Source: Pseudomonadota bacterium (lineage in GTDB: Bacteria; Pseudomonadota; Gammaproteobacteria; Steroidobacterales; Steroidobacteraceae). Taken from it: a DNA stretch of 64,000 nucleotides. The notes under the pieces were generated by a model. It saw only the letters and a program-made list of their open reading frames with translations. It was not told the origin of the DNA and searched no databases. This document shows, piece after piece, positions 8,319 through 17,286 of the stretch. The stretch is taken from the NCBI GenBank assembly GCA_018241445.1, contig JAFEDT010000017.1:88613-152612 (forward strand), written 5' to 3'. The position numbers and the translations under genes were made by a program. Each line of letters opens with the position of its first letter. The stretch's first letter is position 1.

Positions 8319-10055
8319 ATGGTGGAGCATACGAAGCGGATCACCCGCAGTCTGGGTGGGCTTGTGGCCGCGATGATTTTTCTCGCGGGCTGTCATGATC
8401 AGAGTGTTCGCTCGTCGACGCCTTCTTCACCAACATCAAATTCGCCACCACCATCCACTTCACCGCCGCCGTCCACATCGCCGCCCCCGACTTCGCAGGG
8501 ATCGCTGACCATCGGAACGGCCGCCCTGCCCAACGCACAGGCGGGCTACCGTTACGGCACCGTGCTGCTGGCCCGTGGTGGCAGCACGCCCTACCGCTGG
8601 TCGATCGGCAGCGGAGCACTGCCGGCGGGCCTGGTGCTTGATGCCGCGACGGGCAAGCTCGCGGGCACGCCGAGTTCCTCCGGCACGTTCAAGTTTTCGG
8701 TCAGGGTGACCGACGCAAAGTCCACCAGCGCGACGCTGTCACTGGGCCTGAACGTGGCGCCGCCTCCATTGGGCCCGCAAACGCTCAGCTCTGCGCCGGG
8801 CTGGCACAGGATCCCCGCGACTGCCATGTGCGGCGGCGGACCGGAGCACAATCCGCCCTTCAGTGATCCGGACAACTTTCCCCAGAACCTGAATCCGGCA
8901 TACGCCAGCTACGGCTTCGGATTCACCAGGGAATGCTACAGCCTGCTGGAAGACTCCAACGGCGGCGCTTATGACACCCAGCGGCACCGGCTGCTCATGT
9001 GGGGTGGCGGCCACCAGCATTACTGGGGCAACGATGTGTACTCGCTGGAGATGTCCACGCTCAGCATGGTGCACCTGGATCATTCCGCCAACCCCGTCAC
9101 CTGTCCGGCGATGGGAACCCCGGGTACCGAGCCGGGAACTACCCTCACCACGCCCGCCGGTGCGATTTGCAAATACAATGCCGTCAGCGGTTCCCTGACC
9201 GTACTTGGCCACCCCGGCTGTACTTATGCTCCGGGCTGCACGCCCACGCAGCATACGACGCCCGGTTCCGTGCACACCTACAATGGCCTGGTCTATATCC
9301 CCGGCCAGGATGAAATGGTCGAGTTTGGCGGCGTGACCGGGCCATACGGCAATGGCACGCAGAACGTGTGGATGCTGGCGCTGTCCTCGGTGCTGGCCAG
9401 CTGCGCTCCGGGTTGCGACCCGAACTGGACTTCACTGGGCGATCCAGCGGCGAATTCGGCCTTCACCAACCCCGGCAACGTAGGTGTCGTTGCGGCCTAC
9501 GATCCGAACACGCAGGGGGTGTGGATCCACAGCCAGTCCAACCTGCAGTTCTTCAACCCGACGACCAATTCCCTGACTGTGAAGGCAAACCAGGTCATCG
9601 GCTATCACTCGAGCGGCGTCGTCGACCCGCTGCACAAATACTTCATCCTGATCGGCCCGCAGTCCACGACGAGTGCCAGGGAAGGCATCCTCTACATCGA
9701 CATTTCCGGCAGCAACCTCGCTTTGCAGACACCTGCGACGAATGGCTGCGGCAACATGAACGGCGGCACAAATGCCAATCCACAGTACATGGGGATGCAG
9801 TGGGACCCGATCGGAAAACGGGTAGTGATCTACCCGAACGCCGGCAACGTCGTGTGGTACCTGGATCCCGCGACCTGGACCTGTACGTCGGAAGTTTATG
9901 GTGCCACGCAGGGCACGGACTACCCCCAGGACGTGCCGATATACGGCGGGCAGAACGGCACCTTCGGGCACTTCGGCTATGACCCGACGCTGGACGTGTT
10001 CGTGTTGTGCAACGACCCGTTCAACGACTGCTGGTACCTGGTCCCCAGCCGCTGA
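8319..10055 (+). CDS. Lipoprotein with Ig-like (He_PIG) and propeller-like domains
   Basis: A 578-residue outer-layer lipoprotein. The ATG at 8319 is chosen because it gives a classic lipoprotein signal: a basic start, a hydrophobic run and lipobox FLAGC with acylated Cys25. A Ser/Pro repeat linker (about 31-62) follows, then one putative-Ig (He_PIG) domain (about 63-147) with PNAQAGYRYG, LPAGLVLDAATGKLAGTP and FSVRVTD. The remaining 430 residues look like a kelch/galactose-oxidase-type beta-propeller: YDTQRHRLLMWGGGHQHYWGN, PGQDEMVEFGG and YDPTLDVFVL. Several Cys pairs suggest disulfides. It shares the WGGGH..Y.GN..Y.L repeat with the convergent gene at 10131-11723, so the two look like distant paralogues. 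The ligand or function is unknown. Confidence 0.75.
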   Translation: MVEHTKRITRSLGGLVAAMIFLAGCHDQSVRSSTPSSPTSNSPPPSTSPPPSTSPPPTSQGSLTIGTAALPNAQAGYRYGTVLLARGGSTPYRWSIGSGALPAGLVLDAATGKLAGTPSSSGTFKFSVRVTDAKSTSATLSLGLNVAPPPLGPQTLSSAPGWHRIPATAMCGGGPEHNPPFSDPDNFPQNLNPAYASYGFGFTRECYSLLEDSNGGAYDTQRHRLLMWGGGHQHYWGNDVYSLEMSTLSMVHLDHSANPVTCPAMGTPGTEPGTTLTTPAGAICKYNAVSGSLTVLGHPGCTYAPGCTPTQHTTPGSVHTYNGLVYIPGQDEMVEFGGVTGPYGNGTQNVWMLALSSVLASCAPGCDPNWTSLGDPAANSAFTNPGNVGVVAAYDPNTQGVWIHSQSNLQFFNPTTNSLTVKANQVIGYHSSGVVDPLHKYFILIGPQSTTSAREGILYIDISGSNLALQTPATNGCGNMNGGTNANPQYMGMQWDPIGKRVVIYPNAGNVVWYLDPATWTCTSEVYGATQGTDYPQDVPIYGGQNGTFGHFGYDPTLDVFVLCNDPFNDCWYLVPSR

Positions 10056-10084
10056 TCCGCGCCAGCTATCGGGGTCAACCCGCC

Positions 10085-10118
10085 GATCCCGGGGAGGCGC
10101 TCAAGCCCTCCCGGGATC
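10085..10118. terminator. Hairpin between convergent genes (possible bidirectional terminator)
   Basis: GATCCCGGGGAGG (10085-10097) pairs with CCTCCCGGGATC (10107-10118), with one bulged G and a 9-base loop. It lies 30 bases after one stop codon and 13 bases after the other, in a convergent gap. There is no T-run, so intrinsic termination is only probable. Confidence 0.5.
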
Positions 10119-10130
10119 CGCTTAAGGCAA

Positions 10131-11723
10131 TCAGGGGCAACCCAGGACCATGGTCGCCGTGCTGGTCTGCGTGAGCGAGCCGCTGGTGCCCGTGATGGTC
10201 ACATTCGAAGTCGTTCGCGGGGTGCCACTCGGAACGGTTACGGTCAGCGTGGAGCTGCCCGAATCAAAGACCGAGGCCGGATAGAACTGCCAGGTTGCCC
10301 CGGCCGGCAGTCCGCTCGCCGACAGACTCACACTGCCGACGTTGCCCGTCGCCGCTATGTTGACGACCGCGCTGGCGGTATTGCCGGGGCAGGTCGCGAG
10401 CGTGAAGCTGGGCGGGGGAGCGGCGTTGCCACGCAGCCTCAGGACGTAAGCGGGAATGTTCCAGTCGTTGACCAGGACGAAGGCATCGTACGCCGGAAAG
10501 TACTGGAAGCGCCCGAAGGTTCCGAAGCTCGAGCTGGTCGAGCCATAGGCATGCGCGGAGTTCGGCGGCCCTCCGGGGAACGTCACCACCTGGCAGCTCA
10601 GCTTTTTGTTCACCGTGTCGGGTGTGATGATGTAAACGCTGTTGCCCTCGTTCGGCCACCCCACGAAGTTGCCCGCGACCGGGTCGTAGACGAAGCCCGG
10701 GTTCGCCGAACCGATGTTGTTTGCGCCGCCCGAGAGGAACTGCGCGCAGTTCGGGTCCGTCAGGGTCGCCGCCGTCCAGTTCTGGCCGGTCGTGCTGGCA
10801 GGGTTGCTGATATCGGCCACGTATACGCCGTGACCCGCCTGGCAGCTTCCGGCGCTGCAGCCCCCCACCGCGACGAACAGCCTGCGGGCGGGATCTATGG
10901 CGCCGCTCATGTAGTAGCTGGTGAGGAAGCCCCAGGACCCGGTAATGCGGTTATAGGTGTTGGTCTTGTAGTTGTACGTAGCGAGGTCGTAGGTATCGCT
11001 GACGAACACCAGCCCGGTGACCGGATCGTACACGGCGATATTACCCTGGGGATACCCGTTGTAATTCTGGCCTGGCTGCGTCCCGATCATCGTCGGGTTC
11101 TCGTAAGTCCACGCCGTGGAATTGGAAATATTATTCAGCGGAATGGTCCAGGTGCCGCTGCCGCCATTGGCCTGCCCGCAGGCCAGGGCGCCGTTGAGCA
11201 TGTACAGCACCCCGGCGTTGGCGATATAGGCCATGCCCTCGTAGACCTCGCGGGAATTCGGCGCGAATCCCGTGCTGCCCGGTGGCAGGCTCTCGACGCA
11301 ATTGGCGGAATTCGCGTAGTTGGTCGGGATGGTCGGATCCTTCAGGCGCGTCAGCGTGATCGGATTCGCCCCGAGATTGAGCGCATAAATTTCGTTGCCG
11401 TAATAATTGTTGTGGCCACCGCCCCAGATGATCAGCCGGTTCCCCTGGGTGTCGGCCACGGCGCCATTCCAGGCACGGATCACGTTCTGACAGTTGGACG
11501 CGAACGCGAATGGATCGCCGCCGAAGTAGTTGGGAGGGCAGGCGCCACTGCCCTGCAACGAGGTGGACGCGGGCAGCGCAGTCCAGCCAAGCGTTGTCGG
11601 CATCTGCGCCTGGGCCGGCCGCCAGGCGCCGACCGCCAGGAGCGCACATGCGAGCGTCAGAAGGAAGGTGCGGCGTGCTGCGCGTACTGCCGGAGAAAAC
11701 TGCGCCGGTGCTATATCTGGCAT
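10131..11723 (-). CDS. Secreted propeller-like protein with C-terminal Ig-like domain
   Basis: A 530-residue exported protein. The ATG at 11723 has a good ribosome site (GAAGGGA) just upstream. The signal peptide has RRTFLLTLACALLAVGAW with a cleavage site at AQA-Q. The main part (about 45-420) has kelch-like repeats: WNGAVADTQGNRLIIWGGGHNNYYGN, YDPVTGLVFVSDTYD, IDPARRLFVAVGG and YFPAYDAFVLVND. The last 95 residues (from about LATCPGNTASAVV) form an Ig-like beta domain with LPAGATWQFYP. There is no lipobox and no sorting tail. Compared with the convergent gene at 8319, the propeller comes first and the Ig-like domain last. It is probably cell-surface or extracellular; no catalytic motif is recognised. 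Confidence 0.72.
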   Translation of the reverse strand: MPDIAPAQFSPAVRAARRTFLLTLACALLAVGAWRPAQAQMPTTLGWTALPASTSLQGSGACPPNYFGGDPFAFASNCQNVIRAWNGAVADTQGNRLIIWGGGHNNYYGNEIYALNLGANPITLTRLKDPTIPTNYANSANCVESLPPGSTGFAPNSREVYEGMAYIANAGVLYMLNGALACGQANGGSGTWTIPLNNISNSTAWTYENPTMIGTQPGQNYNGYPQGNIAVYDPVTGLVFVSDTYDLATYNYKTNTYNRITGSWGFLTSYYMSGAIDPARRLFVAVGGCSAGSCQAGHGVYVADISNPASTTGQNWTAATLTDPNCAQFLSGGANNIGSANPGFVYDPVAGNFVGWPNEGNSVYIITPDTVNKKLSCQVVTFPGGPPNSAHAYGSTSSSFGTFGRFQYFPAYDAFVLVNDWNIPAYVLRLRGNAAPPPSFTLATCPGNTASAVVNIAATGNVGSVSLSASGLPAGATWQFYPASVFDSGSSTLTVTVPSGTPRTTSNVTITGTSGSLTQTSTATMVLGCP

Positions 11724-11920
11724 TTTGGATCCCTTCACCGATGTCCTTGTTGTTCTGCGAATGTGATCAGTATCTCACAGCGTGATGTCAATGCACGCGT
11801 GAATGCGCGGTGCGGGCCGCGATCACAGATTATGTCGAAGTGTAAGGAGATCGCTCAGGCGCGCACTGAAACAGCGCTTCTTGGCAACACGAGTCGCCAG
11901 CGGCGTCAGCATGGCGGCGC

Positions 11921-11940
11921 CCGTCGCAATATTGCGACGG
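11921..11940. promoter_or_regulatory. Perfect 20-bp palindrome (operator-like)
   Basis: CCGTCGCAAT at 11921-11930 is followed directly by its reverse complement ATTGCGACGG, a gapless dyad of 20 bases. It lies 35 bases past the stop of the LOV/GGDEF gene and about 200 bases upstream of the secreted propeller gene, both on the minus strand. A zero-loop palindrome fits a dimeric repressor site better than a terminator. Confidence 0.45.
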
Positions 11941-11975
11941 CCCGCACAAAGCTGCGGGCATCCCTGCTGTCGGCG

Positions 11976-12911
11976 CTACTGGAAGTCCGCCGCCACGGCG
12001 CTCGCGACTGCCCCGCGCCCCTGGCCCTTGGCGCGCCGCACGGCCGCCTGGCAGGCCTTCAGCAGCCCTGAAAGCTCCAGGTTGCGTGGCGGCACCAGGC
12101 TCGCCACCCCGACGCTCACCGTCACGTAGCGCTCGGGCCCTCCGGCCGGATGGTGCATCAGCAGGTCACGCACTCGCTGGGCAACCGTCTGCGCGTACTG
12201 TGCGCCCCGCTCCGCCGCCTCGCCCTGGGTCAGCACCGCGAAGGTGCCGCCATCCCAGCGGCCCACCAGGTCCCCGCCGCGCCGGTAGGAGGCGCCGATG
12301 ACCCGCGCCACGCGGCGGATGCAGGCATCGCCCGCGGCGCGATCGAACTTGTCGTTGTACGCGTTGAGGTAGTCGATGTCGAACATCGCCAGGCTGACCT
12401 CGTGCGAATCGCGCTGCGCAAACGACCAGTCCCGCTGCAGCAACTCCTCGAACCAGGCGCGCGAGTACAGGCCCGTCAGCCGGTCATCGCGCAGCCACGA
12501 CGGCAGTCCCGCTGCCACCGCGCGTTCCCCGCCCTTCAGGCGCTCGCCGGCATCACGGTGATAACCCACAAAGTGCGTCAGGCGCCCGTGTCCGTCACGC
12601 ACCGGCTGCATCACCGTCTCATTCCAGAACAGCGAGCCGTCGGGGCGGTAGTTACGCAGCAAAACACGTGCGGACTCGCCGTTGCGCACGGCCTCGGCCA
12701 GGCGCGAGCGCGCCTCCTGGTCCCGGTCGTTGCCCTGCAGGATGCGCAGGTTGGTTCCCAGCAGTGCCGCGGCCGGGTAGCCGCACATCTGCGCGAAGGA
12801 GGTATTGACGAACACCGCCGGTACGTCCGGGGCGGTGGCGTCACAGATGACGATGCCCTCGGGTGCGTTCTCCGTCACGCGGCGCCAGGCTTCGGCCGTC
12901 CAGTTTTTCAT
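11976..12911 (-). CDS. LOV-like PAS / degenerate GGDEF protein
   Basis: A 311-residue cytoplasmic protein with an N-terminal PAS domain of LOV type (about 8-125) and a C-terminal GGDEF domain (about 143-300). LOV features are GTNLRILQG (52-60), LLRNYRPDGSLFWNE (84-98) and HFVGYHRD (113-120). The flavin-adduct Cys of the GxNCRFLQG motif is Leu55, and the Gln that senses flavin N5 is His118. In the GGDEF domain, the metal-site DIDYLNAYND (178-187) is kept, but the signature is D220-G-G-T-F224 instead of GGDEF. The inhibitory-site RxxD (R211-D214) is present. Cyclase activity is therefore unlikely; it may act as a c-di-GMP receptor or flavin/redox signalling protein. It starts 9 bases after nagZ and probably belongs to its transcript. 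Confidence 0.85.
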   Translation of the reverse strand: MKNWTAEAWRRVTENAPEGIVICDATAPDVPAVFVNTSFAQMCGYPAAALLGTNLRILQGNDRDQEARSRLAEAVRNGESARVLLRNYRPDGSLFWNETVMQPVRDGHGRLTHFVGYHRDAGERLKGGERAVAAGLPSWLRDDRLTGLYSRAWFEELLQRDWSFAQRDSHEVSLAMFDIDYLNAYNDKFDRAAGDACIRRVARVIGASYRRGGDLVGRWDGGTFAVLTQGEAAERGAQYAQTVAQRVRDLLMHHPAGGPERYVTVSVGVASLVPPRNLELSGLLKACQAAVRRAKGQGRGAVASAVAADFQ

Positions 12912-12920
12912 GATGGGGTC

Positions 12921-13967
12921 CTAGGCATCCAGCGTCAGCGCGCCGCGCTCCCCGGCGCGCGCCAGCAGCTCACTCGCCTGCCGCCACTGTGGCAGCGTCC
13001 GCAACTCCTCGAGCGCCGGCGACCCGGCACGACCGTGCAGCCGTACCAGTCGCACTCCAGAGGCGGGCCGCTCCTGTGCCGGCAGCCCCTCCAGGAGTCC
13101 GATGACGCTCGCTCGATTGTTGCAGACCGGCAGCATGTCGCAACCCGCAGACAGGGCCAGCTGCGCCCGCGACACGATATCGCCCCAGGCCGCCGCCCCT
13201 CCCATGGACAAGTCGTCCGCAAACACTACACCGTGAAACCTCAGCTCTCCGCGCAGCACGTCGCGAATCCAGCGGCCCGACAGGCTGGCCGGCGCCGGAT
13301 CGACCCTGGGGAACTGCACATGCGCCACCATTACGGCCGCCAGTGAGTTGGCGATCAGCAGCCGGTAGGGGGCGAGGTCAGCCCCCATGTCGGCCAGTTC
13401 GCGACGATCCACCGGCAGTGCATGGTGCGAATCAGCCACCACGGCGCCGTGCCCGGGAAAGTGCTTGGCCGTTGCCGCCATGCCCGCCTCGCGCATACCG
13501 GTCATCCAGGCAACGGCCAGCTTGCCCACCGTCGCAGCGTCGGCATGGAAGGCGCGGTCGCCGATGACTTCGCTGACGCCCAGGTCCAGGTCGACGCACG
13601 GTGCGAAGGAGACATCAACCCCGCAGGCGCGCAGCTCGGCGGCCATGAGCCAGCCCAGCGAGCGCGCCAGCTGGATACCGGCGCGCGCGTCCAGGTCATA
13701 TTCATGGCCTATGCGGCGCATGGCGGGCAGGCGCGAAAACCCATCACGGAAGCGCTGCACCCGCCCGCCCTCCTGGTCGACGCCGACGATCAGTCTTGGC
13801 GAACGCACGGCGTGGATGGCGGCAACCAGCTCCTGCAGCTGCTGCGGATCGCGGTAGTTACGGCTGAACAGAATGACCCCGCCCACCAGCGGATGCCGCA
13901 GTACCTCATGGTCCTCCGCGGTCACCTGGGTGCCGGCGATGTCGACCATCAGTGGACCCAGGCTCAC
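12921..13967 (-). CDS. nagZ: Beta-N-acetylhexosaminidase NagZ
   Basis: A 348-residue glycoside hydrolase family 3 enzyme. It removes GlcNAc from GlcNAc-anhydroMurNAc peptides in the cytoplasm during peptidoglycan recycling. Signatures are LMVDIAGT, GVILFSRNY, VGVDQEGGRVQR, the catalytic loop KHFPGHG with His (about residue 170), DSHHALPVDRR, and the nucleophile segment GVVFADDLSMGGA (Asp). The true start is the GTG at 13967, which overlaps the rlmD stop (GTGA, 4 bp). The frame stays open farther upstream, but that part is antisense-like sequence inside rlmD. The length matches the family (about 340). Confidence 0.96.
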   Translation of the reverse strand: MSLGPLMVDIAGTQVTAEDHEVLRHPLVGGVILFSRNYRDPQQLQELVAAIHAVRSPRLIVGVDQEGGRVQRFRDGFSRLPAMRRIGHEYDLDARAGIQLARSLGWLMAAELRACGVDVSFAPCVDLDLGVSEVIGDRAFHADAATVGKLAVAWMTGMREAGMAATAKHFPGHGAVVADSHHALPVDRRELADMGADLAPYRLLIANSLAAVMVAHVQFPRVDPAPASLSGRWIRDVLRGELRFHGVVFADDLSMGGAAAWGDIVSRAQLALSAGCDMLPVCNNRASVIGLLEGLPAQERPASGVRLVRLHGRAGSPALEELRTLPQWRQASELLARAGERGALTLDA

Positions 13968-15322
13968 GCGCGCCGCACCTCTGCCGGGGTGTGCAGCAAC
14001 GCGACCGATTCCACGTGCGCGGTGTGGGGAAACATGTCCACTACCCCGGCCGCGGCCAGAGTAAAGCCGTATTCGTGCACCAGCACCTTCAGATCCCGCG
14101 CCAGACTCCCCGGATGGCAGGAAATATACAACACCCGCCGCGGCGCAACCCGCGCCAGCGACCCCAGCATCTCGCGCGCGCCGGTGCGCGGCGGGTCCAG
14201 AAGCACGTGCGAGAAGCCCTCTGCCGGCCACTGCGCCGCCGCGGCCGGCGCGGCAAGGTCGGCGCAGTGGAACTGCGCGTTGCCGATGCCGTTGGCGTCG
14301 GCGTTGGCGCGGGCGCGTTCTATCAGCCCCGGTTCACCCTCGACGCCCACCACCATCGCGGCACGGCGCGCCAGCGCCAGGGTGAAATTGCCCAGCCCAC
14401 AGTACAGGTCGAGCACCCGTGCCGCCGGCGTCAGGTCCAGCAGTTCCACCGCGCACTCCACCAGCAGCGCGTTGACCGCGCCGTTCACCTGGATGAAATC
14501 CGTGGGCTCGAACTGCAATGTCAGATCGAATGCCCGCAGGCGGTAATGTAAAGGGGCCCCGCCGGCGTGCAGCGGCCGTACCGAGTCCAGCCCGCCTGGC
14601 TGCAGGTACAGGCGTAGCGCGTGCTCGCGCTCGAACTGCGCCAGGCGCTGCAGGTCCGCCTCCTGCGGCTCGCACAGCACACGCAGCACCAGCGCGGTGG
14701 CGTTGTCGGCCACCGCCACTTCGATCTGCGGCAGTTGCTCGCGCACCTGCAGCGAGTTGATCAACCGCACCAGCGGCTCGATCAGCGCGCCCGCCGGGGC
14801 GGCGAGCACCTCGCAGCCCGCCAGCTGCGCCACGTAGGGTGCGGCGCGTTCGCGAAAGCCCACCACCGCGGTGTGCTTCTTGTGTACATAGCGCACGCTC
14901 AGACGGGCGCGCCGGCGGTAACCCCACACCGGCCCGGTGAGCGGCTCCAGCCAGCGTTGCGGCTGCACCTCGCCGACGCGGGCGAGACTGTCGCGCAGCT
15001 GCGCCTCCTTGGACGCGAGCTGCGCCTGCGGGTCCATGTGCTGCAGAACGCAGCCGCCACACACGCCGAAATGCGGGCAGCGTGCCGCAACGCGACTGGG
15101 CGCGGGCTGCAACACCTCGATGAGCTGGCCCTCGTCATACTGGCGGTGACTGCGGGTGCGGCGGAAGCGGATCTCCTCCCCCGGCAGCGTGCCTGGCACG
15201 AACGCGGTCTTGCCGCCGCGCACCACGCCCGCGCCGTCGTGGGTCAGGTCGGCGACCGTTGCGGTCTCGGCTGCGGCAGGCGGCAGGCGCTCAGCGCCCG
15301 ACCTCAAGCCGGGCTCTCCCAC
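13964..15322 (-). CDS. rlmD: 23S rRNA (uracil-1939-C5)-methyltransferase RlmD
   Basis: A 452-residue SAM-dependent enzyme that makes m5U1939 in 23S rRNA. It has an N-terminal TRAM domain (about 18-75). The iron-sulfur Cys set is C82-x5-C88-x2-C91 (CPHFGVCGGC) with a fourth Cys at 170 (LAGCEV). The methyltransferase core has LDLYCGLGNFTLALA, LLDPPRTGA and the catalytic Cys in ISCHPGSLARD. All key residues are present. The start is a GTG at 15322 that lies inside the end of the upstream exonuclease gene (19-base overlap). Its stop overlaps nagZ. Confidence 0.96.
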   Translation of the reverse strand: MGEPGLRSGAERLPPAAAETATVADLTHDGAGVVRGGKTAFVPGTLPGEEIRFRRTRSHRQYDEGQLIEVLQPAPSRVAARCPHFGVCGGCVLQHMDPQAQLASKEAQLRDSLARVGEVQPQRWLEPLTGPVWGYRRRARLSVRYVHKKHTAVVGFRERAAPYVAQLAGCEVLAAPAGALIEPLVRLINSLQVREQLPQIEVAVADNATALVLRVLCEPQEADLQRLAQFEREHALRLYLQPGGLDSVRPLHAGGAPLHYRLRAFDLTLQFEPTDFIQVNGAVNALLVECAVELLDLTPAARVLDLYCGLGNFTLALARRAAMVVGVEGEPGLIERARANADANGIGNAQFHCADLAAPAAAAQWPAEGFSHVLLDPPRTGAREMLGSLARVAPRRVLYISCHPGSLARDLKVLVHEYGFTLAAAGVVDMFPHTAHVESVALLHTPAEVRRA

Positions 15323-16080
15323 GCCTCGAGGAACTGTGCGAAGTGCGGCTCGCCGGAGTCCCGCAGCAGCGCCCGCACACGCTCGAGCTCCGCGGCGTGC
15401 TCCTCGCGCGACAGCTCCCCGCGCAGCAGCGCGAAGCGCAGGTAGATCAGCCAGGTGTTAAGGACGTCGGTCTCGCAATAGCGGCGGATGCCGGCAATGT
15501 TCCCGCCGAGCCAGGCATCCCACACCTGGCTGCCGTCGAAGCCCAGCTTGCCGGGCAGGCCCAGCAGGCTTGCCATGTCGCTGAGCGACACCCGGCCGCG
15601 TCCCTGGAAAGCCGACAGCACATCCATCAGGTCGGTGTGCCGCCAGTGGTAGCGGCTGAGGTAGTTGTTGTAGCGGAAGCTGCTGTCCTCGTCGCCGGTC
15701 TCCCAGAAGCGCGGCGCCTGCACGCCGGCGGCCAGCGCCCGGTAGGTGAGCACGGGCACGTCGAAGCCCGAACCGTTCCACGACACCAGTATCGGCGAGA
15801 ACCTCTCCACGCCGTCGAAGAATCGTTGTATCAGCTCCGCTTCCGGGCTGGACAGATCACCCAGGCTCCACACCCGCAGGTCATCGCGGCTGCGCAGCAC
15901 ACAGGAAATCGCGACCACGCGCTGCTGCGGCAGCGGCAGGAGCTCCCCGCCACTGCCCTGGCGCCTCAGGGTGAACATCGCCTTGGCGACTTCATCGTCA
16001 CTGAGGCCCTCGAGGCCATACAGGCGCCTGCCGAAGGCCACGTCCGGCACCGTCTCTATGTCGAATACCAGGGTGTTCAT
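15304..16080 (-). CDS. PolB-related 3'-5' exonuclease
   Basis: A 258-residue DEDD-type exonuclease of the stand-alone PolB-exonuclease-like family (predicted DNA/RNA 3'-5' exonuclease). Exo I is VFDIETVPD near the N-terminus (D and E). Exo II is SWNGSGFDVPVLTYRA (about 97-112). Exo III is RYCETDVLNTWLIYLR with its Asp (about 203). The substrate is unknown. The ATG at 16080 overlaps the acpS stop (ATGA). It sits in the recO-pdxJ-acpS chain, where a housekeeping nuclease role is plausible. Confidence 0.88.
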   Translation of the reverse strand: MNTLVFDIETVPDVAFGRRLYGLEGLSDDEVAKAMFTLRRQGSGGELLPLPQQRVVAISCVLRSRDDLRVWSLGDLSSPEAELIQRFFDGVERFSPILVSWNGSGFDVPVLTYRALAAGVQAPRFWETGDEDSSFRYNNYLSRYHWRHTDLMDVLSAFQGRGRVSLSDMASLLGLPGKLGFDGSQVWDAWLGGNIAGIRRYCETDVLNTWLIYLRFALLRGELSREEHAAELERVRALLRDSGEPHFAQFLEAWESPA

Positions 16081-16460
16081 GCTGCCTTCAGCAGGACCGC
16101 CACGGCAACAACCAGGCCCGCCTCGTCCGTCAGGGTCACGTGGCCGTCGCCGATCCCCAGGCCGCGGCGCACCTGCTCACCGCGCTCGGAGTACACCACT
16201 TCGGGCCTGCCCCAGCTGTTCTGCACCACGCCCACATCGCGGATCCAGATCCCGTGGGCAAAGCCGGTGCCCATGGCCTTGACGATGGCCTCCTTGGCCG
16301 CAAAGCGCATGGCGAGGAAGCGCTCCGGGCGGCGCGTGCGCGCGAGCTGCTCCTGTTCCCGCGGCATCAGCAGGTGCTCGATGAAACGCTGCCCGTGCCG
16401 CTCCAGGGTGCGCGCGATGCGCTGCGCCTCCAGCACGTCCACGCCTATGCCATGGATCAT
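16077..16460 (-). CDS. acpS: Holo-[acyl-carrier-protein] synthase
   Basis: A 127-residue AcpS that moves the 4'-phosphopantetheine arm from CoA to acyl carrier protein. The N-terminal [14 protein letters not shown] holds the first metal Asp, and [15 protein letters not shown] holds the conserved Glu and Lys. The length is standard for the family. The order pdxJ-acpS is the usual gammaproteobacterial arrangement. Its ATG overlaps the pdxJ stop by 4 bp and its stop overlaps the exonuclease start by 4 bp. Confidence 0.97.
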   Translation of the reverse strand: MIHGIGVDVLEAQRIARTLERHGQRFIEHLLMPREQEQLARTRRPERFLAMRFAAKEAIVKAMGTGFAHGIWIRDVGVVQNSWGRPEVVYSERGEQVRRGLGIGDGHVTLTDEAGLVVAVAVLLKAA

Positions 16461-17194
16461 GGCCGCGCCGCGCGCATCAGCGCCTTCATCTCGCGCACGG
16501 CCGCCGGCAGACCGACGAACAGGGCGTGGCCGATGAGCGCATGCCCGATGTTCAGCTCCACGATCTGCGGCAGCGCCGCGACCGGCTGGACGTTGTGATA
16601 GTTGAGGCCGTGGCCGGCGTGCACCGTCAGCCCCAGGCGCGCACCCAGCTGTGCCGCGACTGCGAGGCGCTGCAGTTGTGTGGCGCGCGCCGCACCGGTG
16701 GCCCCGGAGTAGGCGCCGGTATGCAATTCCACCACCGGCGCGCCGGCCTCGGCGGCCGCCTCGATCTGCGCCGCATCCGGATCGATGAACAACGCCACCC
16801 GGATGCCGGCTGTGGACAGCTGCGCCACCGCCTCGCGCACCCGGGCAAGCTGCGAGCGCACCTCCAGCCCGCCCTCGGTCGTCAGTTCCGCACGCCGCTC
16901 CGGCACCAGGCAGCAGTCCGCAGGCCGCAGCCGGGTGGCGATCCCGAGCATCTGCGGGGTAAGCGCCATCTCCAGATTCATGCGCGTCTGCAGCAGTGGC
17001 AGCAGCGCCTGCACGTCGCGGTCCTGGATGTGACGGCGATCCTCGCGCAGGTGCAGGGTGATGCTGTCTGCCCCGGCGGCTTCGGCGGCGAGGGCCGCGT
17101 GCACCGGATCCGGATGGCGCCCGCCGCGCGCCTGACGCAGCGTGGCGACGTGATCGATGTTGACTCCCAGGTCTGCCGTACGGCTCATGTCCAT
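16457..17194 (-). CDS. pdxJ: Pyridoxine 5'-phosphate synthase
   Basis: A 245-residue TIM-barrel enzyme that condenses 1-deoxyxylulose 5-phosphate with 3-amino-2-oxopropyl phosphate in vitamin B6 synthesis. Signatures are [43 protein letters not shown] and [14 protein letters not shown]. The start could be the ATG at 17194 or the ATG at 17188 (two codons later); neither has a strong ribosome site. It follows recO after a 92-base gap and overlaps acpS by 4 bp. Confidence 0.97.
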   Translation of the reverse strand: MDMSRTADLGVNIDHVATLRQARGGRHPDPVHAALAAEAAGADSITLHLREDRRHIQDRDVQALLPLLQTRMNLEMALTPQMLGIATRLRPADCCLVPERRAELTTEGGLEVRSQLARVREAVAQLSTAGIRVALFIDPDAAQIEAAAEAGAPVVELHTGAYSGATGAARATQLQRLAVAAQLGARLGLTVHAGHGLNYHNVQPVAALPQIVELNIGHALIGHALFVGLPAAVREMKALMRAARP

Positions 17195-17286
17195 TCAGGC
17201 AAGTTAATGGACCGCTGCACGTGAGTCAAAACGCCGCAGGCCCGGGACGCGCACTGCCGGCGCGCGCCGGCCGCCCGTGCGGGACT

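Noticed and set aside
17256..17271. Palindrome GCCGGCGCGCGCCGGC in the recO-pdxJ gap
   Set aside because: Made only of G and C in a GC-rich gap, so chance is a sufficient explanation.
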